Positions 33,751-42,060 of a DNA stretch of 64,000 nucleotides are shown in pieces. The notes under the pieces are model-generated. The model had not been told where the DNA came from. It searched no databases and worked only from the letters and a program-made list of their open reading frames with translations. Every line of letters starts with the position of its first letter. The first letter of the stretch is position 1. The position numbers were made by a program, and so were the translations under genes. The stretch comes from Methanomassiliicoccaceae archaeon UBA71. GTDB lineage: Archaea > Thermoplasmatota > Thermoplasmata > Methanomassiliicoccales > Methanomethylophilaceae. The DNA lies in NCBI GenBank assembly GCA_002504405.1, contig DARO01000005.1:269982-333981 (forward strand), given 5' to 3'.

Positions 33751-34002
33751 TCAGTTCTCACTGACCTGGGACAGCTCCTTCTTGTTCTTGGGGCTGTAGG
33801 CGCCTGCGGCGAACTTGGTGTTGCAGTGTTTGCAGTACCAGATGCCGGAGCTCTCCCTTTTCACGGAGGCGTGGTGGCAGACGGGGCACTCGTGCTTCGC
33901 TTTCTGCTGGGCCTCGATGTTCTTGACCCTGTTGCGCACGATGACTCCGTACCTTGCGCCGAACCTTCCTGCGCTGCCTGCCTTCTCTGTTCTCTTTGCC
34001 AT
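33751..34002 (-). CDS. 50S ribosomal protein L37Ae
   Basis: 83 residues. The start MAKRTEKAGSAGRFGARYG and the zinc-ribbon pairs CPVCHHASVKRE and WYCKHCNTKFAAGAY are the L37Ae (L43e) signature. It lies 6 nt after rrp42 in the exosome superoperon. Confidence 0.95.
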   Translation of the reverse strand: MAKRTEKAGSAGRFGARYGVIVRNRVKNIEAQQKAKHECPVCHHASVKRESSGIWYCKHCNTKFAAGAYSPKNKKELSQVSEN

Positions 34003-34008
34003 TGAAGA

Positions 34009-34782
34009 TCACCCGATGATTTTCCTGATTTCCGCACCGATCTCCACGGCCCTGTCGAGGCAGAGGCTGAGTTCGTCGAGCGTTATTGAACCGCGGCCTC
34101 CCTTCTGCATCGCCCTGAAGTTTCCGTTGTCATCAGTCGTGACAGTAAGGCGTGCGGATGAAATCTGCTCTTCGTCGTAGTCGGGGTCTACTATTAAAGT
34201 GTTTCCGACTTTGACCTCGGTCACCGATATGGGGAGGCATGTTATGGGCAGGGGCTTGTTCTCGCCCTTCCCGTACTGCTCGCCGGGGATGGTCGCGCTC
34301 TTTAGCGCGCACACCGTGGCTATGTTGGCGGCGTCGAACAGGTTGCCGTCGTAGTTGAGTGCGTAGATGTCAACGAAGCACATCCACACCTCCTCTCCGG
34401 GGGTGATGCACAGGGCCTCGACGTCGACCATGCCGGACTCGCGGATCCCGCGGTCCACGACACGTGCGAGCTCGATGGCATCCTCTCCGGGGGGTCCGGA
34501 CTCGAACGTGGGGTGGGCCATGGGTATGAGCTCTGCACCCGTCGTGAGGACCCCGCTCGTGGGCGTGTCTCCGAACGGTGTGCCGGGAATGATCTTTACT
34601 CCCGCGATGACCTCGGTCTTCCCGAGCTTGATCCTCGCGGAACCGTCGGCGCTCTCGATGCAGTTCACCTCGACCTCCAGCTTCCTGGTATCGGTGACTC
34701 CGCGGCCGTCCTGCCTCTTCCCGTCGGCGAGGAGCTTCATGATGTGGTCGCGCTTGATCTCGGACATTATCTCGCTGCTCAT
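34009..34782 (-). CDS. Exosome core subunit Rrp42 (RNase PH fold, non-catalytic)
   Basis: 257 residues of the RNase PH family: RQDGRGVTDTRKLEVEV near the start, then LGKTEVIAGVK, and the C-terminal GGRGSITLDELSLCLD. Rrp42 pairs with Rrp41 in the hexameric ring of the archaeal exosome and supports RNA binding rather than catalysis. ATG 34782 overlaps the rrp41 stop by 4 nt; the longer upstream open frame is antisense-like and rejected. Confidence 0.94.
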   Translation of the reverse strand: MSSEIMSEIKRDHIMKLLADGKRQDGRGVTDTRKLEVEVNCIESADGSARIKLGKTEVIAGVKIIPGTPFGDTPTSGVLTTGAELIPMAHPTFESGPPGEDAIELARVVDRGIRESGMVDVEALCITPGEEVWMCFVDIYALNYDGNLFDAANIATVCALKSATIPGEQYGKGENKPLPITCLPISVTEVKVGNTLIVDPDYDEEQISSARLTVTTDDNGNFRAMQKGGRGSITLDELSLCLDRAVEIGAEIRKIIG

Positions 34783-35519
34783 TCGGATCCCTCCTTCGCG
34801 GGTTTGGAGTAGCGCCTCTTGAGGGCGTCCACCTGCAGGTCGTGGACCTCGTGGCAGGCGTTTACGGCCAGCTCGATGGCGTGGTCGAACTCCTCGCGGG
34901 TCATGTTCCCGTCCATCTGGAGAAGGACTATCTCGTCGGTGGAGGGCATGATGGCGATGGGCACATCGGCCTGGCCGTAGTTGTCCTCCTCCTTGTTGAG
35001 GTCGAGGAGGACGTGGCCGTCGGCCTTTCCGGCGGCGATGGCGGGGACGATGTCCCTCATGGGGATGCCCGCATCGGCCAGTGCGACGGATGCGGCGGTG
35101 AGGCCTGCGCACCTGGTACCGGCGTTGGCCTGGAGGATCTCTATGTACACATCGATGGATGCGCGGGGATAGAGCTCGGTGAGGACGACCTTCTCCAGAG
35201 CCTCCGAGATGATCTTGGAGATCTCGATGGACCTCCTGTCCGGGCCGGGCCTCTTCCTATCGCTGACGGAGAACGCCTGCATGTTGTACTTGCACTGGAC
35301 GATGGCCTTCTGGGGATTCTGGAGGTGCCTGGGGTGGCATTCCCTAGGTCCGTAGACCGCAGCAAGGACCTTGTTCTTTCCGATCTCAACGTACGCGGAT
35401 CCGTCCGCGTTCTCGAGGACTCCGGCCTCGATCTTGATGTGCCTGTGCTCCTCGGCGGTCCTGCCGTCGATACGCATGCCGTTCTCATCAACCAATACCA
35501 TATCAGTGTGTCCGCTCAT
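34779..35519 (-). CDS. Exosome catalytic subunit Rrp41
   Basis: 246 residues. Motifs are DENGMRIDGRTAEEHR, AVYGPRECHPRHLQN and DLNKEEDNYGQADVPIAIM, the latter with the catalytic aspartate cluster of phosphorolytic 3'-5' exonucleases, and GRPDRR-like GPDRRSIEIS. ATG 35519 is favoured over GTG 35525 because a GGGGATGA site precedes it. It overlaps rrp42 and follows rrp4. Confidence 0.95.
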   Translation of the reverse strand: MSGHTDMVLVDENGMRIDGRTAEEHRHIKIEAGVLENADGSAYVEIGKNKVLAAVYGPRECHPRHLQNPQKAIVQCKYNMQAFSVSDRKRPGPDRRSIEISKIISEALEKVVLTELYPRASIDVYIEILQANAGTRCAGLTAASVALADAGIPMRDIVPAIAAGKADGHVLLDLNKEEDNYGQADVPIAIMPSTDEIVLLQMDGNMTREEFDHAIELAVNACHEVHDLQVDALKRRYSKPAKEGSE

Positions 35520-35521
35520 GG

Positions 35522-36235
35522 TCACTCATCCCCCTCATCATCGTACTCTTCGCTCTGGGGGAGCTTGCTCTCGATAAATTCTTTGACTTTGTCTGTGAGG
35601 TTGCCGCTCTGGGCCTTCTCCTCGATCATCTTGATCGCCTGCACGGCCACATCCGCGTTCTCGTCGTCGCCGTCGATCCAGATCATTCCGTTTTGTCCGA
35701 CGGTTATGCGGCAGTCGGTCATGTTCTTCAGCATGGAGATCATGGAGCCGCTCTTTCCGATGACCCTGGAGACCTTGGAGTGGGAGATCTTCACGAGCCT
35801 CCCTCCCTCGATCTTCCTGAGACCGGAGTCCTTCATCGTCACCTGGATCTTCTTGCTCTCGTCCACGGACAGGACCTTCAGGAGGACCACGTTGCCCATG
35901 CCGAGGTAGCGGGACGTGTCCCCGAACTCCACCTTCCAGGGGACCTCGTTCACGTGCAGCGGCGCGGGGTAGGGTGCGCCGATGTCCACGAGCCAGTTGG
36001 AGGGCCCGATATCTACGATCACGCCTATGACCGTGTCCCCGGACGTGGGCATGTAGCAGCCCTTCAGGGGGATGACGCCCACCGTGTTCTGGAACACGTT
36101 GCGGACGCCCATGACGCTGGCGCGGACCTTCCCATCGGACAGGTAGGCGTTCTCACCGGGCTTCATGCCGGTGCCGTCGAGGACGTCGCCGGGCACGACG
36201 ATCTCGCGCGTCTGTCTGGCGTTTCTTCTTTCCAT
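35522..36235 (-). CDS. Exosome RNA-binding cap subunit Rrp4
   Basis: About 237 residues: N-terminal domain (IVVPGDVLDGTGMKPGENAY), S1 domain (GDTVIGVIVDIGPSNWLVDIG) and KH domain (LVKISHSKVSRVIGKSGSMI), with an acidic tail. Rrp4 caps the exosome ring and feeds in RNA. ATG 36235 is used; GTG 36244 in frame is less likely. The gene order psmA-SBDS-rrp4-rrp41-rrp42 is the classical archaeal superoperon. Confidence 0.95.
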   Translation of the reverse strand: MERRNARQTREIVVPGDVLDGTGMKPGENAYLSDGKVRASVMGVRNVFQNTVGVIPLKGCYMPTSGDTVIGVIVDIGPSNWLVDIGAPYPAPLHVNEVPWKVEFGDTSRYLGMGNVVLLKVLSVDESKKIQVTMKDSGLRKIEGGRLVKISHSKVSRVIGKSGSMISMLKNMTDCRITVGQNGMIWIDGDDENADVAVQAIKMIEEKAQSGNLTDKVKEFIESKLPQSEEYDDEGDE

Positions 36236-36259
36236 ATCAATCACTTCTTCCTTGAAAAT

Positions 36260-36955
36260 TCAACTGACGAGCTTCACGGAAGCTGAGCCCTTAGTCTTGT
36301 GCTTGAGCTTGTCCGTGAGCTCGGTAATGAGGCCTGCGGGGATCTCCATGAGGCCGATCCACGAGCCGTCCGCCGTCCACTCCTCCCTCTCGACCATCCC
36401 GTAGTGGATGATGTCGTCATAGCACCTGCCGTAGTCAGTGCCGTTGAGCTTGATCGCTATCCTGCTCTTCTCGAACCTGATGGGCATGAGGGGACGCAGG
36501 AGCTTCATCGCCTCCTCGATTTCCTTCTCGAGGGGTTTGAAGGGGTCCACATGGAACTTCGCCTCCTCAAGGGCGAGCTGGATCCTGAGGGGAGGGTGGG
36601 GCGTTTTCGTCTGGGGGTTGATGGCGTTGGCGGCGATGTAGGTGATCACCTGCTGCTTCTTGGCTTCGAGCATCTCCTTGCGCTGCTCGGCGGTGATCTG
36701 GATATCGCCTTTCTCGACGATTGTCCTGGCGATTTCCGCTATCTCCTCCGTCCCGAAGGCCTCCTTGATCTTGTCCTCCGGGGGGCGGGTCCCCTTGCTG
36801 GCATTCTTGAAGACGTCTTCGACCGCCATGTACTCGACGATGTCGAACTTCTTCCCCTGTTTGATGAGGTCGAACACTGCTGGATCCAGGAGAATCTCGA
36901 AGGTTTCTCCGTGGGACTCCAGTCTGGCCACTATCGCATCGTCGAGGTTGACCAT
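36260..36955 (-). CDS. Ribosome maturation protein SDO1/SBDS homologue
   Basis: 231 residues. The N-terminal FYSH domain (GKKFDIVEYMAVEDVFKNAS), central helices (EQRKEMLEAKKQQVITYIAA, INPQTKTPHPPLRI) and C-terminal ferredoxin-like domain (PLMPIRFEKSRIAIKL) are all present. In archaea and eukaryotes it acts in release of the anti-association factor IF6 from the large subunit. ATG 36955, after GAGGGA, is chosen over GTG 36967. Confidence 0.95.
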   Translation of the reverse strand: MVNLDDAIVARLESHGETFEILLDPAVFDLIKQGKKFDIVEYMAVEDVFKNASKGTRPPEDKIKEAFGTEEIAEIARTIVEKGDIQITAEQRKEMLEAKKQQVITYIAANAINPQTKTPHPPLRIQLALEEAKFHVDPFKPLEKEIEEAMKLLRPLMPIRFEKSRIAIKLNGTDYGRCYDDIIHYGMVEREEWTADGSWIGLMEIPAGLITELTDKLKHKTKGSASVKLVS

Positions 36956-36963
36956 CGTCTCCC

Positions 36964-37674
36964 TCACAGTTTGGAGATGAAGGCGGAGACCTCCTCCTCG
37001 GAGAGCCTCCTGAACTTACGGCCTATGTCGGCGACGCCGATCTCCACCGACTCGGTCTTGGGGGTGTCCTCTATGGCGGCTCCCAGTGCCTTGAGCCCGA
37101 GCATGATGGCATCCTCGTAGCTCATTCCGTCCTGGAACTCCTTCTCGAAGACCTCCATAACCGCTGCACGGCCGCTTCCGATCCCTGTCGCCTTGTAGGC
37201 CACCAGGGCGCCGGAGGGGTCCGTCTCGAACAGGTGGGCGCCGAGGTCGTCGGTTCCAGCTACGAGCAGGGCGGTCCCGAACGGGCGCACTCCCCCGTAC
37301 TGGGTGTAGTTCTGCTTGTAGTCGCAGACCTTCTTGACCAGCATCTCGACCGAGATGTTCTCGCCGAAGTTCACCCTGTGGATCTGGGCGTTCTTCCTGG
37401 CTTCGTCGACGAGCACTCTGGCATCAGCGACGAGTCCAGAGGTCGCGCAACCGATGAAGTCGTCGATCTCGTGGATCTTCTCCGTGGAACCGGGCTCCAG
37501 CAGCTTGCTGGATGAGCGCTTGTCGACGATGAGTGCGACTCCGCCCTTGTATTTCAGCCCGATGGTCGTGGATCCCTTCTTCACGGCCTCGCGAGCATAC
37601 TCGACTTGGAACAACCTTCCATCGGGGGAGAACACGGTGATCCCCCTGTCATAAGCCATCTGTCCGGGTTGCAT
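36964..37674 (-). CDS. psmA: Proteasome subunit alpha
   Basis: 236 residues. The N-terminal gate and alpha signature MAYDRGITVFSPDGRLFQVE are followed by YAREAVKKGSTTIGLKY and GATSGLVADAR-like CATSGLVADARVL. The alpha subunits form the outer rings of the 20S proteasome and gate entry. A ribosome site AGGAG precedes ATG 37674; the promoter TATA lies at 37715-37723. Confidence 0.96.
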   Translation of the reverse strand: MQPGQMAYDRGITVFSPDGRLFQVEYAREAVKKGSTTIGLKYKGGVALIVDKRSSSKLLEPGSTEKIHEIDDFIGCATSGLVADARVLVDEARKNAQIHRVNFGENISVEMLVKKVCDYKQNYTQYGGVRPFGTALLVAGTDDLGAHLFETDPSGALVAYKATGIGSGRAAVMEVFEKEFQDGMSYEDAIMLGLKALGAAIEDTPKTESVEIGVADIGRKFRRLSEEEVSAFISKL

Positions 37675-37714
37675 AATGCCTGCTCCTATTTCCTACGCGA
37701 CTGTGATACAGGGG

Positions 37715-37723
37715 CAGTATAAA
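37715..37723 (-). promoter_or_regulatory. TATA box of psmA and the exosome superoperon
   Basis: On the minus strand CTTTATACTG lies about 45 nt before the psmA start; transcription would start near 37692, leaving a short leader that includes the AGGAG ribosome site. It lies between pop5 and psmA, so pop5 appears to be a separate or readthrough unit. Confidence 0.6.
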
Positions 37724-37756
37724 GACGTTTATCTTCGTCCCGCAGAGCGGTTGCGA

Positions 37757-38047
37757 TCATTTCTTGCGCTTTCTGGGGACCCTGAGCTCGGGGTACTCGT
37801 CCCTGAGCGTCCTTAGCGTGCCGGATGTCTTTATGGAGCGGCTTCCCGGCATCCCCTCCAGCACCGCGTTCACCACGGGGTCCCTCTCCTCAGGCGAGCA
37901 TCTCACGGTCGCCAGGCCCTTGTAGCATGTGATGACCTTTGCAGAGGCGCAGCCGTCCACGACCGATGAGAGCTCATCGCGTCCTGTTCCGCATGGTACC
38001 TCGAAAGCGACGTACCTCCTCCTGCCGCGTTTGGACTTGACGACCAT
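37757..38047 (-). CDS. RNase P protein component 2 (Pop5/Rpp14 family)
   Basis: 96 residues: KRGRRRYVAFEVP at the N-terminus, then VITCYKGLATVRCSPEERD and VLEGMPGSRSIKTSGTLRTL, matching Pop5, which supports catalysis by RNase P RNA. It is the first gene of this leftward group and faces the hdrA leader region. Confidence 0.85.
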   Translation of the reverse strand: MVVKSKRGRRRYVAFEVPCGTGRDELSSVVDGCASAKVITCYKGLATVRCSPEERDPVVNAVLEGMPGSRSIKTSGTLRTLRDEYPELRVPRKRKK

Positions 38048-38341
38048 GGGTCTGATTGAATCGGGAGGCGGATAAAATGTTTCCGCCCTCCTCGATTATG
38101 CCGGCGAATGTTTGTATGCTCCTAAAATTCGACGATTCGGTAAGATTGTGGGTAGTTTTTCGGAGGAAAACAGGGGTCTGGCAACGATTTTCGAATCAGT
38201 AACACCAATTGATAATTAGTATTACGATTCACTGGATGCATCCAAGGATCGATGGATGTATGATAGCCAGCATATCCTCGAGTGTAATTTTTTTCAATCA
38301 TTGTATTTAATCAATACCATCCTGGAAAAGGAGGTAAAAAT

Positions 38342-38361
38342 CCTTCGTAAACATACGAAGG
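38342..38361 (+). other. Hairpin preceded by an orphan Shine-Dalgarno sequence
   Basis: Arms CCTTCGTA and TACGAAGG around AACA form a perfect stem, extended by flanking A/T pairs and followed by GAATTTT. AAAGGAGGT (38327-38335) lies just before it, yet no start codon or open frame follows. The region is between divergent genes, so no known transcript needs a terminator here. A small RNA or structured leader upstream of hdrA is possible. Confidence 0.45.
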
Positions 38362-38444
38362 AATTTTGAAAAATCAACAAAATTAATTGTTGCATTATCC
38401 TTTCTAATAATACCATTTAACAATGTTTAACGATTATCTGGCAC

Positions 38445-38476
38445 AATTATATTTAGTCTACCCTAAATATTTTAGG
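38445..38476 (+). promoter_or_regulatory. hdrA-mvhDGA promoter with palindrome at the predicted start site
   Basis: AATTATATTTAG (38445-38456) is a strong TATA box. A perfect palindrome, CCTAAA-TAT-TTTAGG (38462-38476), overlaps the predicted transcription start about 25 nt downstream, the classical place for an archaeal repressor operator. The leader to TTG 38615 would be about 140 nt. A second TATA-like AGTATATTAAA at about 38524-38534 could give a shorter transcript. The rest of 38048-38440 is AT-rich, contains TGGATGCATCCA (38233-38244) and no gene. Confidence 0.6.
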
Positions 38477-38614
38477 TGATAATAAATTTTCCAGAACAAG
38501 ATGCTGTTAACAAAATGAATATCAGTATATTAAATTTTCTTAGTACCAATTAATATACCAAAGTCCGCATTCAAGAATCATTCCAACCACCAGTTGGTAT
38601 ACGGAGGCAATGAT

Positions 38615-41600
38615 TTGAGTAAATCGGCATTGGTTATCGGTGGAGGAATTGCAGGTATTCAGGCTTCGTTGGATCTTGCAGACAGGGGCATTCATGTCTA
38701 CCTGGTGGAGAAGGACCCCACCATCGGTGGAATAATGTGCCGTCTGGACAAGACTTTCCCGACGAACGACTGTTCCGCTTGCATTCTGTCCCCCAAGATG
38801 GCGGACTGTGCTGGACATCCCAACATCAGCGTTCTGACCTACCATGAGGTCCAGAAGGTAGAGGGAGAGGCCGGCGACTTCAAGGTCACCGTCCTCAAGA
38901 AGGCCAGGTACGTCAACCCGAAGGAGTGTACCGGATGCGGCGACTGTCTCGCCAAGTGTCCTGTTAAGAACATTCCCGACAAGTATGAGTTTGGCCTCAC
39001 CAACAGGAAGGCCATATACATTCCTCACGCGCAGGCCGTCCCCCGTGTGGCGATCATCGACGGTGAGAAATGTAACATGATCCAGAAAGGGAAGTGCGGT
39101 CTCTGCGCCAAGAACTGCGGAAAGGGTGCCATCCACTACGACGACAAGGATGAGATCATCACCCTCGAGGTCGGTTCCATCATCGCAGCCACCGGATTCC
39201 AGGTCTGGGACGCCAGCATCGCCACCGAGTACGGATACGGCAGGTACCAGAACGTGGTAACAGCCATCGAGTACGAGAGGATGATGTGCGCCTCCGGTCC
39301 CCACAGGGGACACATCGTGGTTCCCTCCTCCGGAGAGGACCCCAAGAAGGTCGCCTACATCCAGTGCTGCGGTTCCAGGTCCGAGAAGAAGGGCTGGAAG
39401 AAGTACTGCTCGTCCGTGTGCTGCATGTACGCCACCAAGCAGGCCATGATCACCAAGGAGCACGGTGACCTCCAGGAGGACATCTTCTTCATGGACATCA
39501 GGTCCTACGGAAAGGAGTTCGAGGCCTACATCCACCGCGGTGAGAACGAGTACGGCATCAAGATGCACAGGGGAGCCCGTGTCTCCAACATCGAGGAGGA
39601 CCCTGTTACCAAGAAGCTGACCATCAACTACACCGACGACAACAACGACGGAGTCTCCGAGGAGTTCGACATCGTGGTCCTGTCCGTTGGTCTGGCTCCG
39701 CCCGCGGGCGCCCAGGAGTTCGCCGACATGCTCGGAATTGAGCTCAACGAGTACGGCTTCTGCAAGACAAGCGTCTACCACCCCCTGGAGACAACCAGGA
39801 AGGGTATCTTCGTGACCGGTGCCTTCGCCGCGCCCAAGGACATCCCCACATCCGTCGCCGAGGCCTGCGGTTCTTCCGCCAAGGCTGGTGCCTGGATCGT
39901 GGACGACAAGTTCGAGCCCTGCGCGCCCAAGGAGTATCCCCCGGAGAAGGACGTCGAGGGCAAGGAGCCCCGCGTCGGAGTATGGGTCTGCCACTGCGGT
40001 ATCAACATCGGATCCGTGGTCGATGTCCCTGCTGTCGCCGAGTACGCCAAGGGTCTGCCCAACGTCGTCATCGCACAGGAATCCCAGTACGCTTGCGCCC
40101 AGGACTGCCTCGAGTCGATTTCCGCAGCCATCAAAGAGCACGACCTCAACAGGGTCGTCGTCGCGTCCTGCACACCCAGGACACACGAGCCCCTCTTCAG
40201 GGAGGCCTGCAGGAACGGCGGTCTGAACAAGTATCTCTGCAACATGGCTAACATCCGTGACCAGTGCTCCTGGATCCACATGCACGAGCACGAGGCCGCC
40301 ACCAAGAAGGCAAAGGACCTGCTCAGGATGGCCATCGCCAAGGCATGCCTGCTCGAGCCCCTCGTCGGCGCCGAGATCCCCGTCACGAACGCCGCCGCCG
40401 TCATCGGTGGAGGAATCACCGGTATGTCCGCCGCTCTGGACATCGCCGCTCAGGGAGTCCCCGTGCACCTCGTCGAGAGGGAGAAGGAGCTGGGTGGATT
40501 CGCCCGCAACTTCAGGCACAAGGAGGACGGAATCGCCGTCCAGGACTTCCTGGCTGAGACCATCAAGAAGGTCGAGAACTGCAAGCTCATCACCGTCCAC
40601 AAGGGAGTTACCGTCAAGGACATCCCCGGATACGTGGGCAACTTCAAGCTGCAGCTCTCCGACAACACCGAGTATCCCGTCGGAGCAGTTCTGTTCGCCG
40701 TCGGTGCGACCCCCTACGAGCCCACCGAGTACAACAACGGCAAGGACCCGAAGGTGATGACCCAGACCGTCGCCGAGAAGAAGATCGAGGATGGCAGCTT
40801 CAACGCCGAGAACGTCGTCTTCATCCAGTGCGTCGGTTCCAGGAGCAAGGATGTCGCCTACTGCAGCCGTGTCTGCTGCGCCGCATCCCTCAGGGAGGCC
40901 ATCCAGATCAAGATGAAGAACCCGATGGCAAACGTCACCATCGTCCACAAGGACATCAGGACCTACGGATTCCGCGAGGAGCTGTACCAGAGGGCCTGCC
41001 AGATGGGCGTCAAGTTCCTGAGGTACCCCGTCGACAACGACCTGCCCGCCTATGACGGCAACGTCGTGAAGGCCTTCGACTCCACACTCGGAGCCGAGGT
41101 GGAGATCCCCGTCGACGCCCTGATCCTGGCCGCCGGAATCGCCCCCGACAGAGAGAACAAGGAGAACCTCGCCAAGATGGTCAAGGTCCCCATCTCCAAG
41201 GACGGATTCTACTTCGAGGCCCACCAGAAGCTGAGGCCCGTCGACTTCGCCACCGAGGGTGTCTACGTCGCAGGTGCCGCCCACTGGCCCAAGTTCATGG
41301 ACGAGTGCATCGCTCAGGCTTCCGGAGCCGCTTCCAGGATGCTGACCGTCATCACCAAGGACAAGCTGATCTCCGAGGGTATCACCGCCGTCTCCAACCC
41401 CGACCGCTGTGACGGATGCGGAGTCTGCGTCGGATGCTGCGACTACAACGCCATCACTCTGGTGGAGCAGCCCAACGGAACCCTCAAGAGCAATGTGAAC
41501 GCCGGTCTGTGCAAGGGATGCGGAAGCTGCGTGGCCTCCTGTCCTGCCGGTGCCATGGAGCAGAGAGGATTCAGGGGCAAGCAGATCATCGCAGAGATCG

Positions 41601-41635
41601 ATGCATGCCTCGACTACCCCGTGGGAGGAGAGTGA
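38615..41635 (+). CDS. hdrA: Heterodisulfide reductase subunit A with duplicated core
   Basis: 1006 residues. HdrA carries FAD and Fe4S4 clusters and is the site of flavin-based electron bifurcation with MvhADG, coupling H2 to ferredoxin and heterodisulfide reduction. Here there are two FAD-binding cores: VIGGGIAGIQASLDLADRG (start) and VIGGGITGMSAALDIAAQG (near residue 600), each followed by a cysteine motif of the IQCxGSR...VCC type. Ferredoxin-type clusters are CTGCGDCLAKCPV and, at the C-terminus, CDGCGVCVGCC and CKGCGSCVASCP. Typical HdrA has about 650 residues, so this is an extended form. The start is TTG 38615, 7 nt after GGAGG; the ATG at 38610 is out of frame. Confidence 0.94.
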   Translation: MSKSALVIGGGIAGIQASLDLADRGIHVYLVEKDPTIGGIMCRLDKTFPTNDCSACILSPKMADCAGHPNISVLTYHEVQKVEGEAGDFKVTVLKKARYVNPKECTGCGDCLAKCPVKNIPDKYEFGLTNRKAIYIPHAQAVPRVAIIDGEKCNMIQKGKCGLCAKNCGKGAIHYDDKDEIITLEVGSIIAATGFQVWDASIATEYGYGRYQNVVTAIEYERMMCASGPHRGHIVVPSSGEDPKKVAYIQCCGSRSEKKGWKKYCSSVCCMYATKQAMITKEHGDLQEDIFFMDIRSYGKEFEAYIHRGENEYGIKMHRGARVSNIEEDPVTKKLTINYTDDNNDGVSEEFDIVVLSVGLAPPAGAQEFADMLGIELNEYGFCKTSVYHPLETTRKGIFVTGAFAAPKDIPTSVAEACGSSAKAGAWIVDDKFEPCAPKEYPPEKDVEGKEPRVGVWVCHCGINIGSVVDVPAVAEYAKGLPNVVIAQESQYACAQDCLESISAAIKEHDLNRVVVASCTPRTHEPLFREACRNGGLNKYLCNMANIRDQCSWIHMHEHEAATKKAKDLLRMAIAKACLLEPLVGAEIPVTNAAAVIGGGITGMSAALDIAAQGVPVHLVEREKELGGFARNFRHKEDGIAVQDFLAETIKKVENCKLITVHKGVTVKDIPGYVGNFKLQLSDNTEYPVGAVLFAVGATPYEPTEYNNGKDPKVMTQTVAEKKIEDGSFNAENVVFIQCVGSRSKDVAYCSRVCCAASLREAIQIKMKNPMANVTIVHKDIRTYGFREELYQRACQMGVKFLRYPVDNDLPAYDGNVVKAFDSTLGAEVEIPVDALILAAGIAPDRENKENLAKMVKVPISKDGFYFEAHQKLRPVDFATEGVYVAGAAHWPKFMDECIAQASGAASRMLTVITKDKLISEGITAVSNPDRCDGCGVCVGCCDYNAITLVEQPNGTLKSNVNAGLCKGCGSCVASCPAGAMEQRGFRGKQIIAEIDACLDYPVGGE

Positions 41636-41640
41636 TTACG

Positions 41641-42060
41641 ATGGCTGATTTCGAACCTAGAATCGTCACGTTCTGCTGCAACTGGTGTTCCTACGCCGGT
41701 GCAGACGGAGCCGGAGTCGCAAGGCTCCAGATGCCGACCAACTTCCGTATCATCAGGACAATGTGCTCCGCACGTGTCGACCCCGAGTTCGTACTCAGGG
41801 CCTTCTCCAAGGGAGCCGACGGAGTCATGGTCCTGGGATGCCACCCTGCTGACTGCCACTACATCGGCGGTAACTACAGGGCCAGGAGGAGGATCGCCCT
41901 CCTGAGGATGGTCCTGGAGCAGTACGGATTCGACCCCAAGAGGCTCAAGCTCGAGTGGGTCTCCGCATCCGAGGGAGAGAAGTTCCAGAAGACGATCGTC
42001 GAGTTCGTCGACGTCATCAAGGAGCTCGGACCTACCCCTCTGAAGAAGGAGGTGAACTGA
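41641..42060 (+). CDS. mvhD: F420-non-reducing hydrogenase iron-sulfur subunit D
   Basis: 139 residues with the MvhD pattern VTFCCNWCSYAGADGAG, RTMCSARVDPEFVLRAF and VLGCHPADCHYIGGN; its cysteines bind a 2Fe2S cluster linking MvhAG to HdrA. It lies 5 nt after hdrA and overlaps mvhG by one base, so the whole module is cotranscribed. Confidence 0.95.
   Translation: MADFEPRIVTFCCNWCSYAGADGAGVARLQMPTNFRIIRTMCSARVDPEFVLRAFSKGADGVMVLGCHPADCHYIGGNYRARRRIALLRMVLEQYGFDPKRLKLEWVSASEGEKFQKTIVEFVDVIKELGPTPLKKEVN

Noticed and set aside
38540..41284. 914-residue minus-strand frame across hdrA
   Set aside because: It is a shadow of hdrA, whose cysteine and flavin motifs are unmistakable; the antisense product is a Val/Leu/Gly/Asp-rich low-complexity chain.
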